Assembly: GCF_024626525.1 (NCBI RefSeq)
Contig: NZ_JANJGU010000005.1
Span: 1-64,000 of the forward strand
Source of the DNA: Lederbergia panacisoli
GTDB taxonomy: Bacteria > Bacillota > Bacilli > Bacillales > Bacillaceae_C
DNA length: 64,000 nucleotides
Direction: 5' to 3'
How positions within the stretch are numbered: position 1 is the stretch's first letter; each line of letters begins with the position of its first letter. Shown piece by piece: positions 43,951-53,297 of this stretch. The translations under genes and the position numbers were made by a program. The notes under the pieces are model-generated. The model saw nothing but the letters and a program-made list of their open reading frames with translations. It was not told the origin of the DNA and ran no database searches.

Positions 43951-44511
43951 ATGACGGGACATTATTTTTACGCCCTAGCGCTCCCGGATGAAGTAAAGCA
44001 ATATTTATTAAAAGTAAGTGAACAAATAAATAAGGAATTTCCTTTTAAAAAATGGGTTCATCATGAAGATTACCATATTACACTTGCGTTTCTTGGTCAT
44101 GCAGATCAAACAAAATTGGCGGAATCCGTACGGTTTATCGAAAAAGGAATTAAGGAGTTTCGATCATTTCAATTAATCCAAACTAACACAGGTATTTTCG
44201 GTAGTCCAAAAGCACCGAGAATATTATGGGCTGGGGTCAGTCACTCGGAAAATCTACATAGTCTCCGTTCAAAAGTTTATGACAGCTGTATACAACCTGG
44301 ATTTCAACTTGAAACACGACCGTTTAAACCACATATTACGTTAGCAAGAAAATGGAATAATGAAGAACCTTTTTCTACTGCGTATTTCCAACAATACTCT
44401 GAGAAGCTACCGAATGATTTCAAATTTAGTGCAGATGAGGTTGTTCTTTATCATACACATCCTGAAAAAACACCTAAATATGAAAAAGTAGAGTCGTTTC
44501 GACTCGATTAA
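43951..44511 (+). CDS. thpR: RNA 2',3'-cyclic phosphodiesterase ThpR
   Basis: 2H phosphoesterase of 186 residues, related to the protein once called 2'-5' RNA ligase. The two catalytic HxT motifs are HITLAFL near residue 43 and HITLARK near 128. Such enzymes open 2',3'-cyclic phosphates at RNA ends. The B. subtilis counterpart is YtlP. The ribosome site is AAGGAAGTGAG. Confidence 0.92.
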   Translation: MTGHYFYALALPDEVKQYLLKVSEQINKEFPFKKWVHHEDYHITLAFLGHADQTKLAESVRFIEKGIKEFRSFQLIQTNTGIFGSPKAPRILWAGVSHSENLHSLRSKVYDSCIQPGFQLETRPFKPHITLARKWNNEEPFSTAYFQQYSEKLPNDFKFSADEVVLYHTHPEKTPKYEKVESFRLD

Positions 44512-44535
44512 CACACTCCTTTAAATAGCATGATG

Positions 44536-44569
44536 AAAAGCACCTCGTTTAATCAATCTGGTGCTTTTT
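44536..44569 (+). terminator. thpR terminator
   Basis: AAAAGCACC / GGTGCTTTT with a 15-base loop and a terminal T run. Confidence 0.75.
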
Positions 44570-44695
44570 GTTTGCTCAGTAAACCTGTTTGCGAAACATG
44601 CTGGGATTTAATCCATAAAAAGGGGTGCCTTTTGTATAAAAACCCTTTATTATTTAATTATAGATAATATTCGAACAAAAAGGAGTGGAAACCGA

Positions 44696-45505
44696 TTGAT
44701 TACTGAAGATACCTCTAATATGCAAAAGGAATTTTTTGATAAAGAAGGTTACTTAATTGTGAAATCCCTTTTTACCTGGGAAGAAACGGAGCGATTAAAA
44801 GAACATTTCATGAACATCCATAAAAATGGACCAATCCCGGGACATTTTTCACCTAAATCTATGGAAGAGGCAAATGGGGATGTGCTAAAAATGTATCCGA
44901 GAATCATGCATCCACATAAGGTTGACCAACTCTCGATGGATTATATGCTAGATACAAGAGTTTTTGAAGTACTCACGAATCTTCTGGGAGAGGAGCCGCT
45001 TGCGGCACAAAGCATGTTTTATTTTAAGCCTCCAGGGGCAAAAGGGCAGGCGCTTCATCAAGATAATTTTTATCTAAAAGTGGAGCCAGGCACTTGCATA
45101 GCAGCATGGACAGCGGTTGATTCTTCAAATGAAGAAAATGGTGGTCTCTATGTAGTTCCTAATTCACAATATTCCGAGCTGCAGTGTCCACATGAAGCAG
45201 ATCCTGAAAAATCATTTACCCGTGAAGAAGTGACCGTTCCAGAAGGATTAGAACCTATTCCTGCCATCCTTGAACCAGGAGATGTATTATTTTTTAATGG
45301 AAATGTCATACATGGATCTTATCCGAATGTTTCAAAAGATAAATTTAGAAGATCATTTATTTGCCATTATACAGGAATATCAGCGACTAAAATTGGTAAT
45401 TTTTACAAACCACTTTATCATCAAGATGGTAAAGAAGAAGTTGAAATGGAAATAAGCGAATCGACTCCATGTGGTAATGAATTTGATGAAGTAAAAATGG
45501 GCTAA
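44696..45505 (+). CDS. phytanoyl-CoA dioxygenase (PhyH) family protein
   Basis: Fe(II)/2-oxoglutarate oxygenase of 269 residues. The iron ligands are in LHQDNFYL (HxD, near residue 122) and HGSYPN (distal His, near 203), and the 2-oxoglutarate Arg is probably in KFRRSFICHY near 219. Family members hydroxylate lipids, ectoine and secondary metabolites, so the substrate cannot be told. Start TTG at 44696 follows AAAGGAGTGG. It stands alone between two terminators and interrupts the conserved thpR-ytlQ run, which suggests an insertion. Confidence 0.87.
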   Translation: MITEDTSNMQKEFFDKEGYLIVKSLFTWEETERLKEHFMNIHKNGPIPGHFSPKSMEEANGDVLKMYPRIMHPHKVDQLSMDYMLDTRVFEVLTNLLGEEPLAAQSMFYFKPPGAKGQALHQDNFYLKVEPGTCIAAWTAVDSSNEENGGLYVVPNSQYSELQCPHEADPEKSFTREEVTVPEGLEPIPAILEPGDVLFFNGNVIHGSYPNVSKDKFRRSFICHYTGISATKIGNFYKPLYHQDGKEEVEMEISESTPCGNEFDEVKMG

Positions 45506-45515
45506 TGACTAATAT

Positions 45516-45556
45516 AAAAAAGATGCACTTCTTCACAACAGAAATGCATCTTTTTA
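45516..45556 (+). terminator. terminator of the PhyH family gene
   Basis: AAAAAGATGCA / TGCATCTTTTT with an 18-base loop. Confidence 0.85.
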
Positions 45557-45670
45557 ATTTATATCTTTGTTGCCATACAATGATTAGGTAAACGTCCTTT
45601 CTAATCGTTATATTACATATTATAATAGAGAGTAGTTTTGTTAGCGACCTAAGTAAAGGATGATCTTACG

Positions 45671-46609
45671 ATGGCCCAGCTCATCAAATTACAAGATTAT
45701 ATTTCTCGCTATGAAACGGATCTGTCCCGGTACCCATCCCAATACGTTCGCTTGAAAAAGCAGCAGTGGGAGAAGGTAAAGGAGGCTTGGGAATCCGGTT
45801 CGTTTCATAATGAAAGAGAGATTTCAATACCGATAGCGTCTCAGGAAAGACAAAGCTTCTTCAAAAAAGTGAAGAATATATTTTCGAGAGTAGATGTAGA
45901 GCAGCTTGATCTTCAGCCTGATAATGAAGACAAAGACTTTAATTTCCTGAATTTTACCAATGCAAAAACAGAAGAAGAATTAAAAAAGGAATTTCTGGAT
46001 CAACTTCTACGTTTCCAAATTAAATGGGCGAGCTCAACGATTCAAGAAAAATCATTTGTGAATGAAGAATATTATGAACATGAAAAGCTGCAACATTTTT
46101 TGCAGCGACTGCCGGATAATTTACTAGTACTGTATGAACCTATTTTTCTACTGAAAAAAGCACCAGTTGAAGCAGAGGTTATAGTGCTTACTCCCACCGA
46201 AATATGGTGTCTTGCTTTTTTGGAGAATGAAGATGATGCAGCTTACATCGGATCAAACGAGCACTTTTGGATAAAAAAATTCCAGAATCAAGAAGCGAAA
46301 GTTTTGAATCCTACGATGTCTGCGAATCGAATGGGAAAAATAGTCAACCAGCTTTTTCAATTATACGAAGTGGAACTGCCGATTCGTAAGGCGATTGTTT
46401 CAAGAAATGGTTTCATCGATTTTCCGGAAGTGCCAGGGGATTTATTTTTATTAGATAAGCGTTCTTATGAAGACTGGTTTCAAAGGATGAGAATTATAGC
46501 TTCTCCTATAAAAATGATGCAAATTAAAGGCGCGAAAGCTCTTCTGGAATATTGCCAGACAACCTCCTTTCGCAGGCCAGAATGGGACAGAGAAAATGAA
46601 GAGGAATGA
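45671..46609 (+). CDS. ytlQ: NERD domain protein YtlQ
   Basis: A 312-residue protein with a nuclease-related (NERD) type region at about residues 100-200 (YEPIFLLKKAPVEAEVIVLTPTEIWCLAFLE). Substrate and activity are unknown. It begins MAQLIKLQDYISRYETDLSRYPSQYVRLKK, the YtlQ pattern. The ATG follows AAAGGATGAT. It overlaps ytlR by 14 bases, so the two are probably coupled. Confidence 0.85.
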   Translation: MAQLIKLQDYISRYETDLSRYPSQYVRLKKQQWEKVKEAWESGSFHNEREISIPIASQERQSFFKKVKNIFSRVDVEQLDLQPDNEDKDFNFLNFTNAKTEEELKKEFLDQLLRFQIKWASSTIQEKSFVNEEYYEHEKLQHFLQRLPDNLLVLYEPIFLLKKAPVEAEVIVLTPTEIWCLAFLENEDDAAYIGSNEHFWIKKFQNQEAKVLNPTMSANRMGKIVNQLFQLYEVELPIRKAIVSRNGFIDFPEVPGDLFLLDKRSYEDWFQRMRIIASPIKMMQIKGAKALLEYCQTTSFRRPEWDRENEEE

Positions 46610-47540
46610 ACAAAGGGAACTTATTTTTATCGTGAATCCTGCCGCCAAAAACGGATATAGCTTACGGGTTTGGAAGAAATTAAAAAAACAATTAACAGAT
46701 ATTCCCCATGAAGTTTATTTTACCGAAAAAACAATGGATGGAGCTAAAATTGCCAAAAAGGTAGCGATGAAAAATTCTAATCCGGTTCTTATTGTTGCGG
46801 TCGGTGGGGATGGGACGATTCATGAAGTGATGAATGGGATAATGCATTTTCCTCATGTAACGGTTGCTTACATCCCAGCAGGATCTGGAAATGATTTTGC
46901 GAGAGGGTACAGGCTCCCGACTGATCCACTGAAGAGCATCGATTTCATCGTAAAGCATATGCATTCGCCATCTACTTTATTTGATGCCGGTATGTATAAG
47001 ACGAATCTTGATGAAAGTGGATTTTTTGTAAATAGCGTTGGGGCAGGATTTGATGCCTTGCTTTCCATGAAGGCAAATCGCTCTAAAGTAAAAAGATGGC
47101 TCAATTACATTTCCTTAGGTAAGCTCGTATACGTCTACCTTATTATTACAGAGCTATTTCGTTATCGGCCAAATACGTTAACACTTGTGGTGGATGGGGA
47201 AACGAAGATTTATGAAAAAACTTGGTTTACCACTGTATCTAATCAGCAATATTTCGGTGGTGGAATGAAAATCGCACCTTCTGCAGATCCACGGGATGGC
47301 GAGTTTAATATTACGGTAGTCCATAATTTATCCAAGGTGAAACTTCTTTTTATCTTCATAACAGTATTTTGGGGCGGTCATTTAAAATATAAAGAAGTAG
47401 ATTCATTCACTGGACAAGATATTGCCATTCGTTTCGAACAGCCTGTACGAGTTCATGCAGATGGAGAGGATATTGCGGAAACACCTTTTTTTGTAAAAAT
47501 CTCTCCCAAAAGCTGGGGACTCATCCAAAATGCAGAATAA
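46596..47540 (+). CDS. ytlR: diacylglycerol kinase family lipid kinase YtlR
   Basis: A 314-residue DAGK/sphingosine kinase-fold enzyme. The nucleotide-binding motif is VAVGGDGTIHEV near residue 68, then PAGSGNDFAR near 90, and the C-terminal lipid-binding lobe ends with HADGEDI. It would phosphorylate a lipid alcohol; the substrate is not known. The start overlaps the ytlQ end and has only a weak ribosome site, in line with translational coupling. Confidence 0.9.
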   Translation: MKRNEQRELIFIVNPAAKNGYSLRVWKKLKKQLTDIPHEVYFTEKTMDGAKIAKKVAMKNSNPVLIVAVGGDGTIHEVMNGIMHFPHVTVAYIPAGSGNDFARGYRLPTDPLKSIDFIVKHMHSPSTLFDAGMYKTNLDESGFFVNSVGAGFDALLSMKANRSKVKRWLNYISLGKLVYVYLIITELFRYRPNTLTLVVDGETKIYEKTWFTTVSNQQYFGGGMKIAPSADPRDGEFNITVVHNLSKVKLLFIFITVFWGGHLKYKEVDSFTGQDIAIRFEQPVRVHADGEDIAETPFFVKISPKSWGLIQNAE

Positions 47541-47756
47541 TATTATTAAATTCTTTCGCTATTTTATGATTTCCGTAAAAACGTCTTGACGAAAAACGAC
47601 AATTAGCGATAAAATTTAATAACTGATAGCTATTGCAGTCAAATTAGTTACAATAGCTGTCTTTTTTTATTGAATAAGGTTATCAAATTTTTATGCGCTT
47701 TTATTACGACATTTCGGGGTATTGACTCCGTTGATATAAACGAAGGTGAACATAAA

Positions 47757-48536
47757 GTGGATTTTTTATTAGGGCAGGATTGGGAGATCACTCCTGCTGG
47801 CGGAGCAACAGGAGAAGCTTTTTTTGCAAAAAAAGATAATAAAAAGCTGTTTCTAAAGCGTAACTCTTCACCATTTCTTGCCGTGTTATCAGCGGAGGGG
47901 ATTGTTCCAAAGTTAATTTGGACAAAAAGAATGGAAAATGGTGATGTCATCACGGCCCAAAAGTATTTAATTGGGCGAGAGTTCAAACCTACTGAAATGG
48001 CTGATAAAAGGGCAGCGAAATTGTTAAAAAAGATACATGAATCGCAGCCACTTTTAACGATGCTCATGCGTATGGGGAAAACGCCATACGGTCCTGCCCA
48101 ACTGCTTGATGAGGTGGAATCCACCATTGATCAAGGGTTATTAAATGTACAGTTGGTGAAAGCCGCCCATCTATTTCTTCAAAAAGAAATTGCGAATATA
48201 TATTGTGAAGAATGGGCTGTTTGCCATGGCGATGTCAATCATAATAATTGGCTGATTTCGGATAAAAATGAAATTTATCTTATTGATTGGGATGGCGCGA
48301 TGATTGCCGATCCAGCGTTTGACCTTGGATTGCTTCTCCATTGGTATATCCCAAAAGACCAATGGGAAAAATGGCTTGAACAATACGGCAAGCCATTGAC
48401 TGCTGAGCTTGAACTTAGAATGAAGTGGTATACTATTGCCCATACATTATTATCCATCCAATGGCATAAAAACAAAAAACGATTCCGTGAAATGGAATAT
48501 TGGGTAAATTATTTAGATCATTTTCATTATGAATAA
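47757..48536 (+). CDS. ytmP: phosphotransferase (APH/choline kinase-like) YtmP
   Basis: A 259-residue kinase-fold protein. The substrate- and ATP-binding motif is VCHGDVNHNNWL near residue 158 and the Mg motif is YLIDWDGAMIADPAFDLG near 175. The upstream part PAGGATGEAFFAKKDNKK-LFLKRNSSPF forms the N-lobe. I start at the GTG at 47757 after GAAGGTGA because family members begin just before the LLGQDW-type segment; the frame is open to 47670. Its end overlaps the ytzH stop by 10 bases. Confidence 0.85.
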   Translation: MDFLLGQDWEITPAGGATGEAFFAKKDNKKLFLKRNSSPFLAVLSAEGIVPKLIWTKRMENGDVITAQKYLIGREFKPTEMADKRAAKLLKKIHESQPLLTMLMRMGKTPYGPAQLLDEVESTIDQGLLNVQLVKAAHLFLQKEIANIYCEEWAVCHGDVNHNNWLISDKNEIYLIDWDGAMIADPAFDLGLLLHWYIPKDQWEKWLEQYGKPLTAELELRMKWYTIAHTLLSIQWHKNKKRFREMEYWVNYLDHFHYE

Positions 48537-48805
48537 GAATTAATTTGTCCTACCCACTGGGAGAGCTCTTCCTGGTGGGCATTTATATGACCCGTGAGAT
48601 CAGATGAGTTTTTTCCTGACTGGCAATATGTATATATTTCTTCTAAAAGTGGCTGCATATCCGGAGATATGGAATTGCCCGCAAGTAAGGATTTTATAAG
48701 TCTTCCAAGCTGTTCACATTCTGAAACAGATCCACAGCAATCTTCAAGGTGATTAACCAAAATATCTTGAAGTAAACCCATTTGATCTTGAAACTTAAGT
48801 GACAT
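48527..48805 (-). CDS. ytzH: YtzH-like protein
   Basis: A 92-residue helical protein of the YtzH family (MSLKFQDQMGLLQDILVNHLEDCCGSVSECEQLGRLI). The function is unknown. It converges with ytmP and overlaps its stop by 10 bases, an arrangement kept from B. subtilis. The ATG follows AAAAGGAG. Confidence 0.85.
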   Translation of the reverse strand: MSLKFQDQMGLLQDILVNHLEDCCGSVSECEQLGRLIKSLLAGNSISPDMQPLLEEIYTYCQSGKNSSDLTGHINAHQEELSQWVGQINSYS

Positions 48806-48916
48806 ACGAATTTCTCCTTTTTTAACTAATAATATTGATGCTAGTGTACGGAGAAAGTCTTGTATTTATTCATAAGACGTAGTTGGCAAGCAACATAATA
48901 ATGAGGTGTAACTTAC

Positions 48917-49552
48917 ATGCGTTTAAGACATAAGCCTTGGGCGAGAGAAAAAATTGAAAACTATCCACAGTACGTAATTCCTAATCCCGAGCAATTTCGT
49001 GGCAACTGGAGTGCGTTGTTTGAAAATAATCAGCCTATCCATATTGAAGTAGGCACTGGTAAAGGGCGCTTTGTAACTGAAATGGCAAAAGCAAACCCCG
49101 ATATTAATTATATAGGGATTGAACTCCAAGAAAGTGTGATTGTAGCGGCACTTGATAGATTAATAGAAGCTGAGCTTCCTAACGTAAAACTAATGAATAC
49201 AAACGGCGAGGATTTACAAAAGTTTTTTGCAAGAGCCGATGTAGAACGCGTCTATTTGAATTTTTCCGATCCATGGCCAAAAAATCGTCATGAAAAAAGA
49301 CGATTAACCCATGAATCATTTTTAAGTTTATATGAAAAGATTTTAATAAAACATGGTGAAATTCATTTTAAAACGGATAATCGTGGTTTATTTGAATATT
49401 CATTAGTAAGCTTTTCAAAATATGGGCTTAGGTTAAAATATGTAAGCCTTGACTTGCATAATAGCGATTTCGAAGGAAATATCATGACTGAATACGAAGA
49501 AAAATTTTCATCAAAAGGTCATCCAATTTATCGGTGCGAAGTAAAATACTAA
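48917..49552 (+). CDS. trmB: tRNA (guanine46-N7)-methyltransferase
   Basis: Makes m7G46 in the variable loop of tRNAs. SAM motif I is [15 protein letters not shown] near residue 44, then [10 protein letters not shown], and the family signature [22 protein letters not shown] near 114. Its 211 residues fit. The B. subtilis name is YtmQ. The ATG follows TGAGGTGTAA. It lies on its own between ytzH and a terminator. Confidence 0.96.
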   Translation: MRLRHKPWAREKIENYPQYVIPNPEQFRGNWSALFENNQPIHIEVGTGKGRFVTEMAKANPDINYIGIELQESVIVAALDRLIEAELPNVKLMNTNGEDLQKFFARADVERVYLNFSDPWPKNRHEKRRLTHESFLSLYEKILIKHGEIHFKTDNRGLFEYSLVSFSKYGLRLKYVSLDLHNSDFEGNIMTEYEEKFSSKGHPIYRCEVKY

Positions 49553-49559
49553 TAGCGCG

Positions 49560-49591
49560 AATCCACTAATCATATATAGTGGATTTTTTTT
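49560..49591 (+). terminator. trmB terminator
   Basis: AATCCACTA / TAGTGGATT with an 8-base loop and a run of T. Confidence 0.88.
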
Positions 49592-49632
49592 ATGCTAAAA
49601 TCAACATAAAGAGATGGAAGGATGTGGGTATC

Positions 49633-50484
49633 GTGGAGTTTTTTAAACTAGGAGCAATCACCTTGACTTGGCTGAATGGCGGAGTTACTCATATGGATGG
49701 CGGCGCGATGTTTGGTGTTGTCCCAAGACCATTATGGACTAAAAAATATCCTGTGAATGACAGAAATCAAATAGAGTTGCGGACAGATCCTATTTTTTTA
49801 CAAATAAATAATAAAAATATATTAATTGAATCTGGCATCGGAAATGGAAAATTAACCGATAAGCAAAGAAGAAATTTTGGTGTGACTGAGGAATCAATGG
49901 TATCAGAGTCATTGGCTGAACTTGGTTTAACACTTAAGGATATTGATATTATTTGTATGACACATCTTCATTTTGATCATGCATGTGGGTTGACGAAGCC
50001 GGATGGAGAGGGCTTTACTTCCGTTTTTCCCAATGCAGTTATCTACACATCAGAGGTCGAATGGAATGAGATGAGAAATCCAAATATTCGTTCGCGGAAT
50101 ACATATTGGAAAGAGAACTGGGAGCCAATTCAAGAGCAAATTGTGACATTTAAAGATAAGCAGGAAATAGAAGGGACCATCACGATGATTCATACGGGTG
50201 GGCATAGTGATGGACATTCTATTATTGTGGTCGAAAGTAAAGGGGAGCGTCTCGTCCATATGGGGGACCTTATGCCAACCCATGCCCATCAAAATGCCCT
50301 ATGGGTGCTTGCTTATGACGATTATCCAATGGATTCGATTCGAGCAAAACAAGAATGGATTCCATCTACGATGAAGGATGAAAATTGGTTTACTTTTTAC
50401 CATGACGGTCATTATCGCGCTTTAAAGTGGGATGAGGAAGGAAATATTTTGGATGCGGTGAAAAGAAATAGAGAAGACAAGTAA
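49633..50484 (+). CDS. ytnP: MBL-fold lactonase-like hydrolase YtnP
   Basis: Metallo-beta-lactamase-fold enzyme of 283 residues. The zinc motif [10 protein letters not shown] lies near residue 109, then [10 protein letters not shown] near 192, and [16 protein letters not shown] near 212. The B. subtilis homologue YtnP has been described as a lactonase that quenches gamma-butyrolactone signalling of Streptomyces. I choose GTG at 49633 after GAAGGATG; upstream in-frame codons overlap the trmB terminator. Confidence 0.9.
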   Translation: MEFFKLGAITLTWLNGGVTHMDGGAMFGVVPRPLWTKKYPVNDRNQIELRTDPIFLQINNKNILIESGIGNGKLTDKQRRNFGVTEESMVSESLAELGLTLKDIDIICMTHLHFDHACGLTKPDGEGFTSVFPNAVIYTSEVEWNEMRNPNIRSRNTYWKENWEPIQEQIVTFKDKQEIEGTITMIHTGGHSDGHSIIVVESKGERLVHMGDLMPTHAHQNALWVLAYDDYPMDSIRAKQEWIPSTMKDENWFTFYHDGHYRALKWDEEGNILDAVKRNREDK

Positions 50485-50514
50485 AAATCAGAGGCTTGTG
50501 AACCTCTGATTTTT
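50483..50514. terminator. terminator between ytnP and ytzB
   Basis: AAAAATCAGAGG / CCTCTGATTTTT with an 8-base loop between convergent stop codons; T runs on both strands. Confidence 0.88.
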
Positions 50515-50826
50515 CTATAAAGGGTAAATATCGATAATACTTCCCGTATAAGCGTCAGCGATGAATTCATATTGCTGACGTTCTCCGTTTTGTCTCGTCG
50601 TTATTCCGCCTCGATATACTTTTGTTTGAATCGCATATTTTTTATAATCCTCTGGCTTCATTTGCAGCCAAGAGCCATCAATTTTCCCTTCTTTTTTAAA
50701 TGCGTTTTTTACATTAGCGAGAACTTCTTCTCCAGATTTTGGCATCGTATCTTTTAGTTTTTTGCTTAAACAGTAACCTCCGACTACACCAGCAGCCGTT
50801 CCAACTAAAAAAGATTTCCAATTCAA
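50515..50826 (-). CDS. ytzB: small PepSY-type protein YtzB
   Basis: A 103-residue protein with an N-terminal hydrophobic, Gly-rich segment (SFLVGTAAGVVGGYCLS) that may anchor it in the membrane and a PepSY-like domain ending YEFIADAYTGSIIDIYPL. The function is unknown. The TTG start follows GGAGGTG. It is divergent from ytoP. Confidence 0.85.
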   Translation of the reverse strand: MNWKSFLVGTAAGVVGGYCLSKKLKDTMPKSGEEVLANVKNAFKKEGKIDGSWLQMKPEDYKKYAIQTKVYRGGITTRQNGERQQYEFIADAYTGSIIDIYPL

Positions 50827-50993
50827 ACGAGTGCACCTCCGAATTTGGTAAGTAATTTAAGTATACAGGAAACACTTTATTTCTTCGACATTTAGCTTAG
50901 AACAATTATTAACATACGGAATAATGGCAAGAAAAAACGAAGTTCTGTAAAATAATAAATGTACATAGATTGGAAAGATCAGGAGGTCTGAAA

Positions 50994-52064
50994 ATGAATC
51001 AAGAAACACTCGACTTATTTAAAACACTTACCGAACTCCCCGGAATTGCTGGAAATGAGCATGCTGTCCGCAGCTTCATGCGCGAACAATTGGAAAAATA
51101 TGCGGATGAAGTGGTTCAAGACCGTTTAGGCGGCATCTTTGGAGTGAAACGTGGAGATGAGAATGGACCAACTGTCATGGTGGCGGGGCATATGGATGAA
51201 GTTGGCTTCATGGTTACGAATATTACCGAAAATGGAATGATTCGTTTTCAAACGATAGGTGGTTGGTGGAGCCAAGTTTTACTTGCTCAACGCGTTCAAA
51301 TTATTACTGACAATGGACCGGTAGATGGTGTTATTGGTTCTATTCCGCCACATTTATTAAGCGACGAGCAACGGAAAAAGCCTATGGATGTTAAAAATAT
51401 AATGATTGACATTGGTGCAGATGACAGAGAGGATGCAAAAAAAATTGGCATCAAGCCTGGTCAACAAATCGTTCCAGTATGTCCATTTACTCCTATGGCG
51501 AATCCTAAAAAAATTATGGCTAAATCATGGGATAACCGCTATGGTTGCGGATTATCAATTGAACTTTTGAAAGAATTAAATGGTGAAAAAATTCCGAACA
51601 TCCTTTATTCAGGGGCAAATGTTCAAGAAGAAGTAGGACTAAGAGGCGCCACGGTTGCTGCAAATATGATTAAACCTGATATTTTCTTTGCACTTGATGC
51701 GAGCCCGGCAAATGATATGTCAGGCGACAAAAATGAATTTGGTCAGCTCGGTAAAGGCGCACTTCTACGAATTTATGATCGCTCCATGGTGACACATAAA
51801 GGAATAAGGGAATTTATTCTAGATACGGCGGAAACGAATAATATTCCGTATCAATATTTCGTTTCCCAAGGTGGAACGGATGCTGGGAAGGTCCATCTTT
51901 CAAACGAAGGGGTTCCAAGCGGTGTAATTGGGATTTGCTCGCGTTATATTCATACTCATGCATCAATCGTTCACGTTGATGATTATGCAGCAGCTAAAGA
52001 ACTGCTTGTGAAGCTAGTGAAGGCGAGCGATCGCTCTACTGTGGATTCTATTATTCAAAAATAA
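50994..52064 (+). CDS. ytoP: M42 family metallopeptidase YtoP
   Basis: Cocatalytic zinc aminopeptidase of 356 residues. Metal and catalytic residues are in [10 protein letters not shown] near residue 65, SWDNRYGCG near 178, the [11 protein letters not shown] pair near 210, [10 protein letters not shown] near 233 and the C-terminal [11 protein letters not shown] segment. Likely trims peptides in the cytosol. The ATG at 50994 follows AGGAGGTC; an upstream in-frame ATG has no site. Confidence 0.93.
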   Translation: MNQETLDLFKTLTELPGIAGNEHAVRSFMREQLEKYADEVVQDRLGGIFGVKRGDENGPTVMVAGHMDEVGFMVTNITENGMIRFQTIGGWWSQVLLAQRVQIITDNGPVDGVIGSIPPHLLSDEQRKKPMDVKNIMIDIGADDREDAKKIGIKPGQQIVPVCPFTPMANPKKIMAKSWDNRYGCGLSIELLKELNGEKIPNILYSGANVQEEVGLRGATVAANMIKPDIFFALDASPANDMSGDKNEFGQLGKGALLRIYDRSMVTHKGIREFILDTAETNNIPYQYFVSQGGTDAGKVHLSNEGVPSGVIGICSRYIHTHASIVHVDDYAAAKELLVKLVKASDRSTVDSIIQK

Positions 52065-52131
52065 GAAATGATAAGAGGTGGAGTAAACTTCGCCTCTTTG
52101 TTATGAGAAAAAGTTTATGAGGTGGTACAAC

Positions 52132-52680
52132 ATGAGAATAGCTGTTGGCTCAAAAAACGCAGCAAAAATTAAAGCTGCAGAAACGGTTTTGCGTGATATC
52201 GGTTATAGTAATGAACTTATTCCATTAGATGCTCCTTCGAATGTAAGCGGAATGCCGTTTTCAGATGAAGAAACGATGAAAGGGGCAATGAATCGTGCGG
52301 AATATTGTATAGCTCAAGGAGATGTGGAAATTGCAATAGGTCTTGAGGGTGGGGTAACCGAAACCCCGAAAGGACTTTTTTTGATCAACTATGGAGCACT
52401 GGCCGAAAAAGGCAAGGAGACGATCGTTGCAGGCGGAGCACGAATTATGCTCCCTGATGAAATTGCCGAACGCCTTAGAGCGGGGGAAGAATTAGGTCCC
52501 GTTATGGAAGATTACAGCAAAAAGAAAAATGTGCGTTCTAAAGAAGGAGCAATTGGCATTTTTACCCACGGTATGGTTAATCGTGATGAAATGTTTATGC
52601 ATATAATGAAATTACTTGTTGGACAAAGAGGGAAGAATCTATTGGTTTCTAAAGAAATGGGAGAAACTGAAGAAGCTTAA
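52132..52680 (+). CDS. DUF84 family inosine/xanthosine triphosphatase
   Basis: A 182-residue YjjX/DUF84-type NTPase that would hydrolyse non-canonical ITP and XTP. Motifs: VGSKNAAKIKAAE near residue 4, the IAIGLEGGVTE segment near 70 and YSKKKNVRSKEGAIGIFT near 124. The ATG follows GAGGTGG. It lies directly before the second 51-bp repeat array, whose first bases follow its stop codon. Confidence 0.88.
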   Translation: MRIAVGSKNAAKIKAAETVLRDIGYSNELIPLDAPSNVSGMPFSDEETMKGAMNRAEYCIAQGDVEIAIGLEGGVTETPKGLFLINYGALAEKGKETIVAGGARIMLPDEIAERLRAGEELGPVMEDYSKKKNVRSKEGAIGIFTHGMVNRDEMFMHIMKLLVGQRGKNLLVSKEMGETEEA

Positions 52681-53297
52681 TCGAGACTTAAATTGAGAAA
52701 ATGATGGATTTCCGTTTCGATTGAAGCCCAATCGCAACGCAAAATGGAAAAATCACTGCTTAGCGTCTCGATTGAAGCCGAATCGCAACGCAAAATGGGG
52801 AACCTGCTGATTAGCGTCTCGATTGAAGCCGAATCGCAACGCAAAATGGGAAACCCGCTGATTAGCGTCTCGATTGAAGCCGAATCGCAACGCAAAATGG
52901 GAAACCCGCTGATTAGCGTCTCGATTGAATCCGAATCGCAACGCAAAATGGGAAACCCGCTGATTAGCGTCTCGATTGAAGCCGAATCGCAACGCAAAAT
53001 GGAAACCCCACTGCTTAGCGTCTCGATTGAATCCGAATCGCAACGCAAAATGGAAAAATCACTGATTAGCGTTTCGATTGAATCCGAATCGCAACGCAAA
53101 ATGGAAACCCCACTGCTTAGCGTCTCGATTGAATCCGAATCGCAACGCAAAATGGAAAAATCATTGCTTAGCCTTTCGATTGAATCCGAATCGCAACGCA
53201 AAATGGGAAACCCGCTGCTTAGCGTCTCGATTGAAGCCCAATCGAGACGCAAATCATAAAAACCATCAAATTCCGTCTCGATCAGGTCCAACTCAAA
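52681..53297. repeat. 51-bp tandem repeat array B, 11 units plus edges
   Basis: Units start with CGTCTCGATTGAA (or a close variant) at 52713, 52764, 52815, 52866, 52917, 52968, 53019, 53070, 53121, 53172 and 53223, an exact 51-base period, with a degenerate unit at 53274. Each holds a dyad of GCGT..CGATT and AATCG..ACGC. The unit at 53224-53248 has a perfect 10-bp inverted repeat GTCTCGATTG / CAATCGAGAC. The left edge at 52681-52720 resembles array A. Two sequence subtypes alternate: AAACCCGCTGATTAG and AAAATCACTGCTTAG forms. Open frames cross it on both strands but lack ribosome sites. Confidence 0.92.

Noticed and set aside
52677-53291. Repeat proteins encoded by array B on either strand (171 and 204 codons)
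   Set aside because: A 51-base period keeps several frames open at once by arithmetic. None has a ribosome site, and both strands look equally 'coding'.
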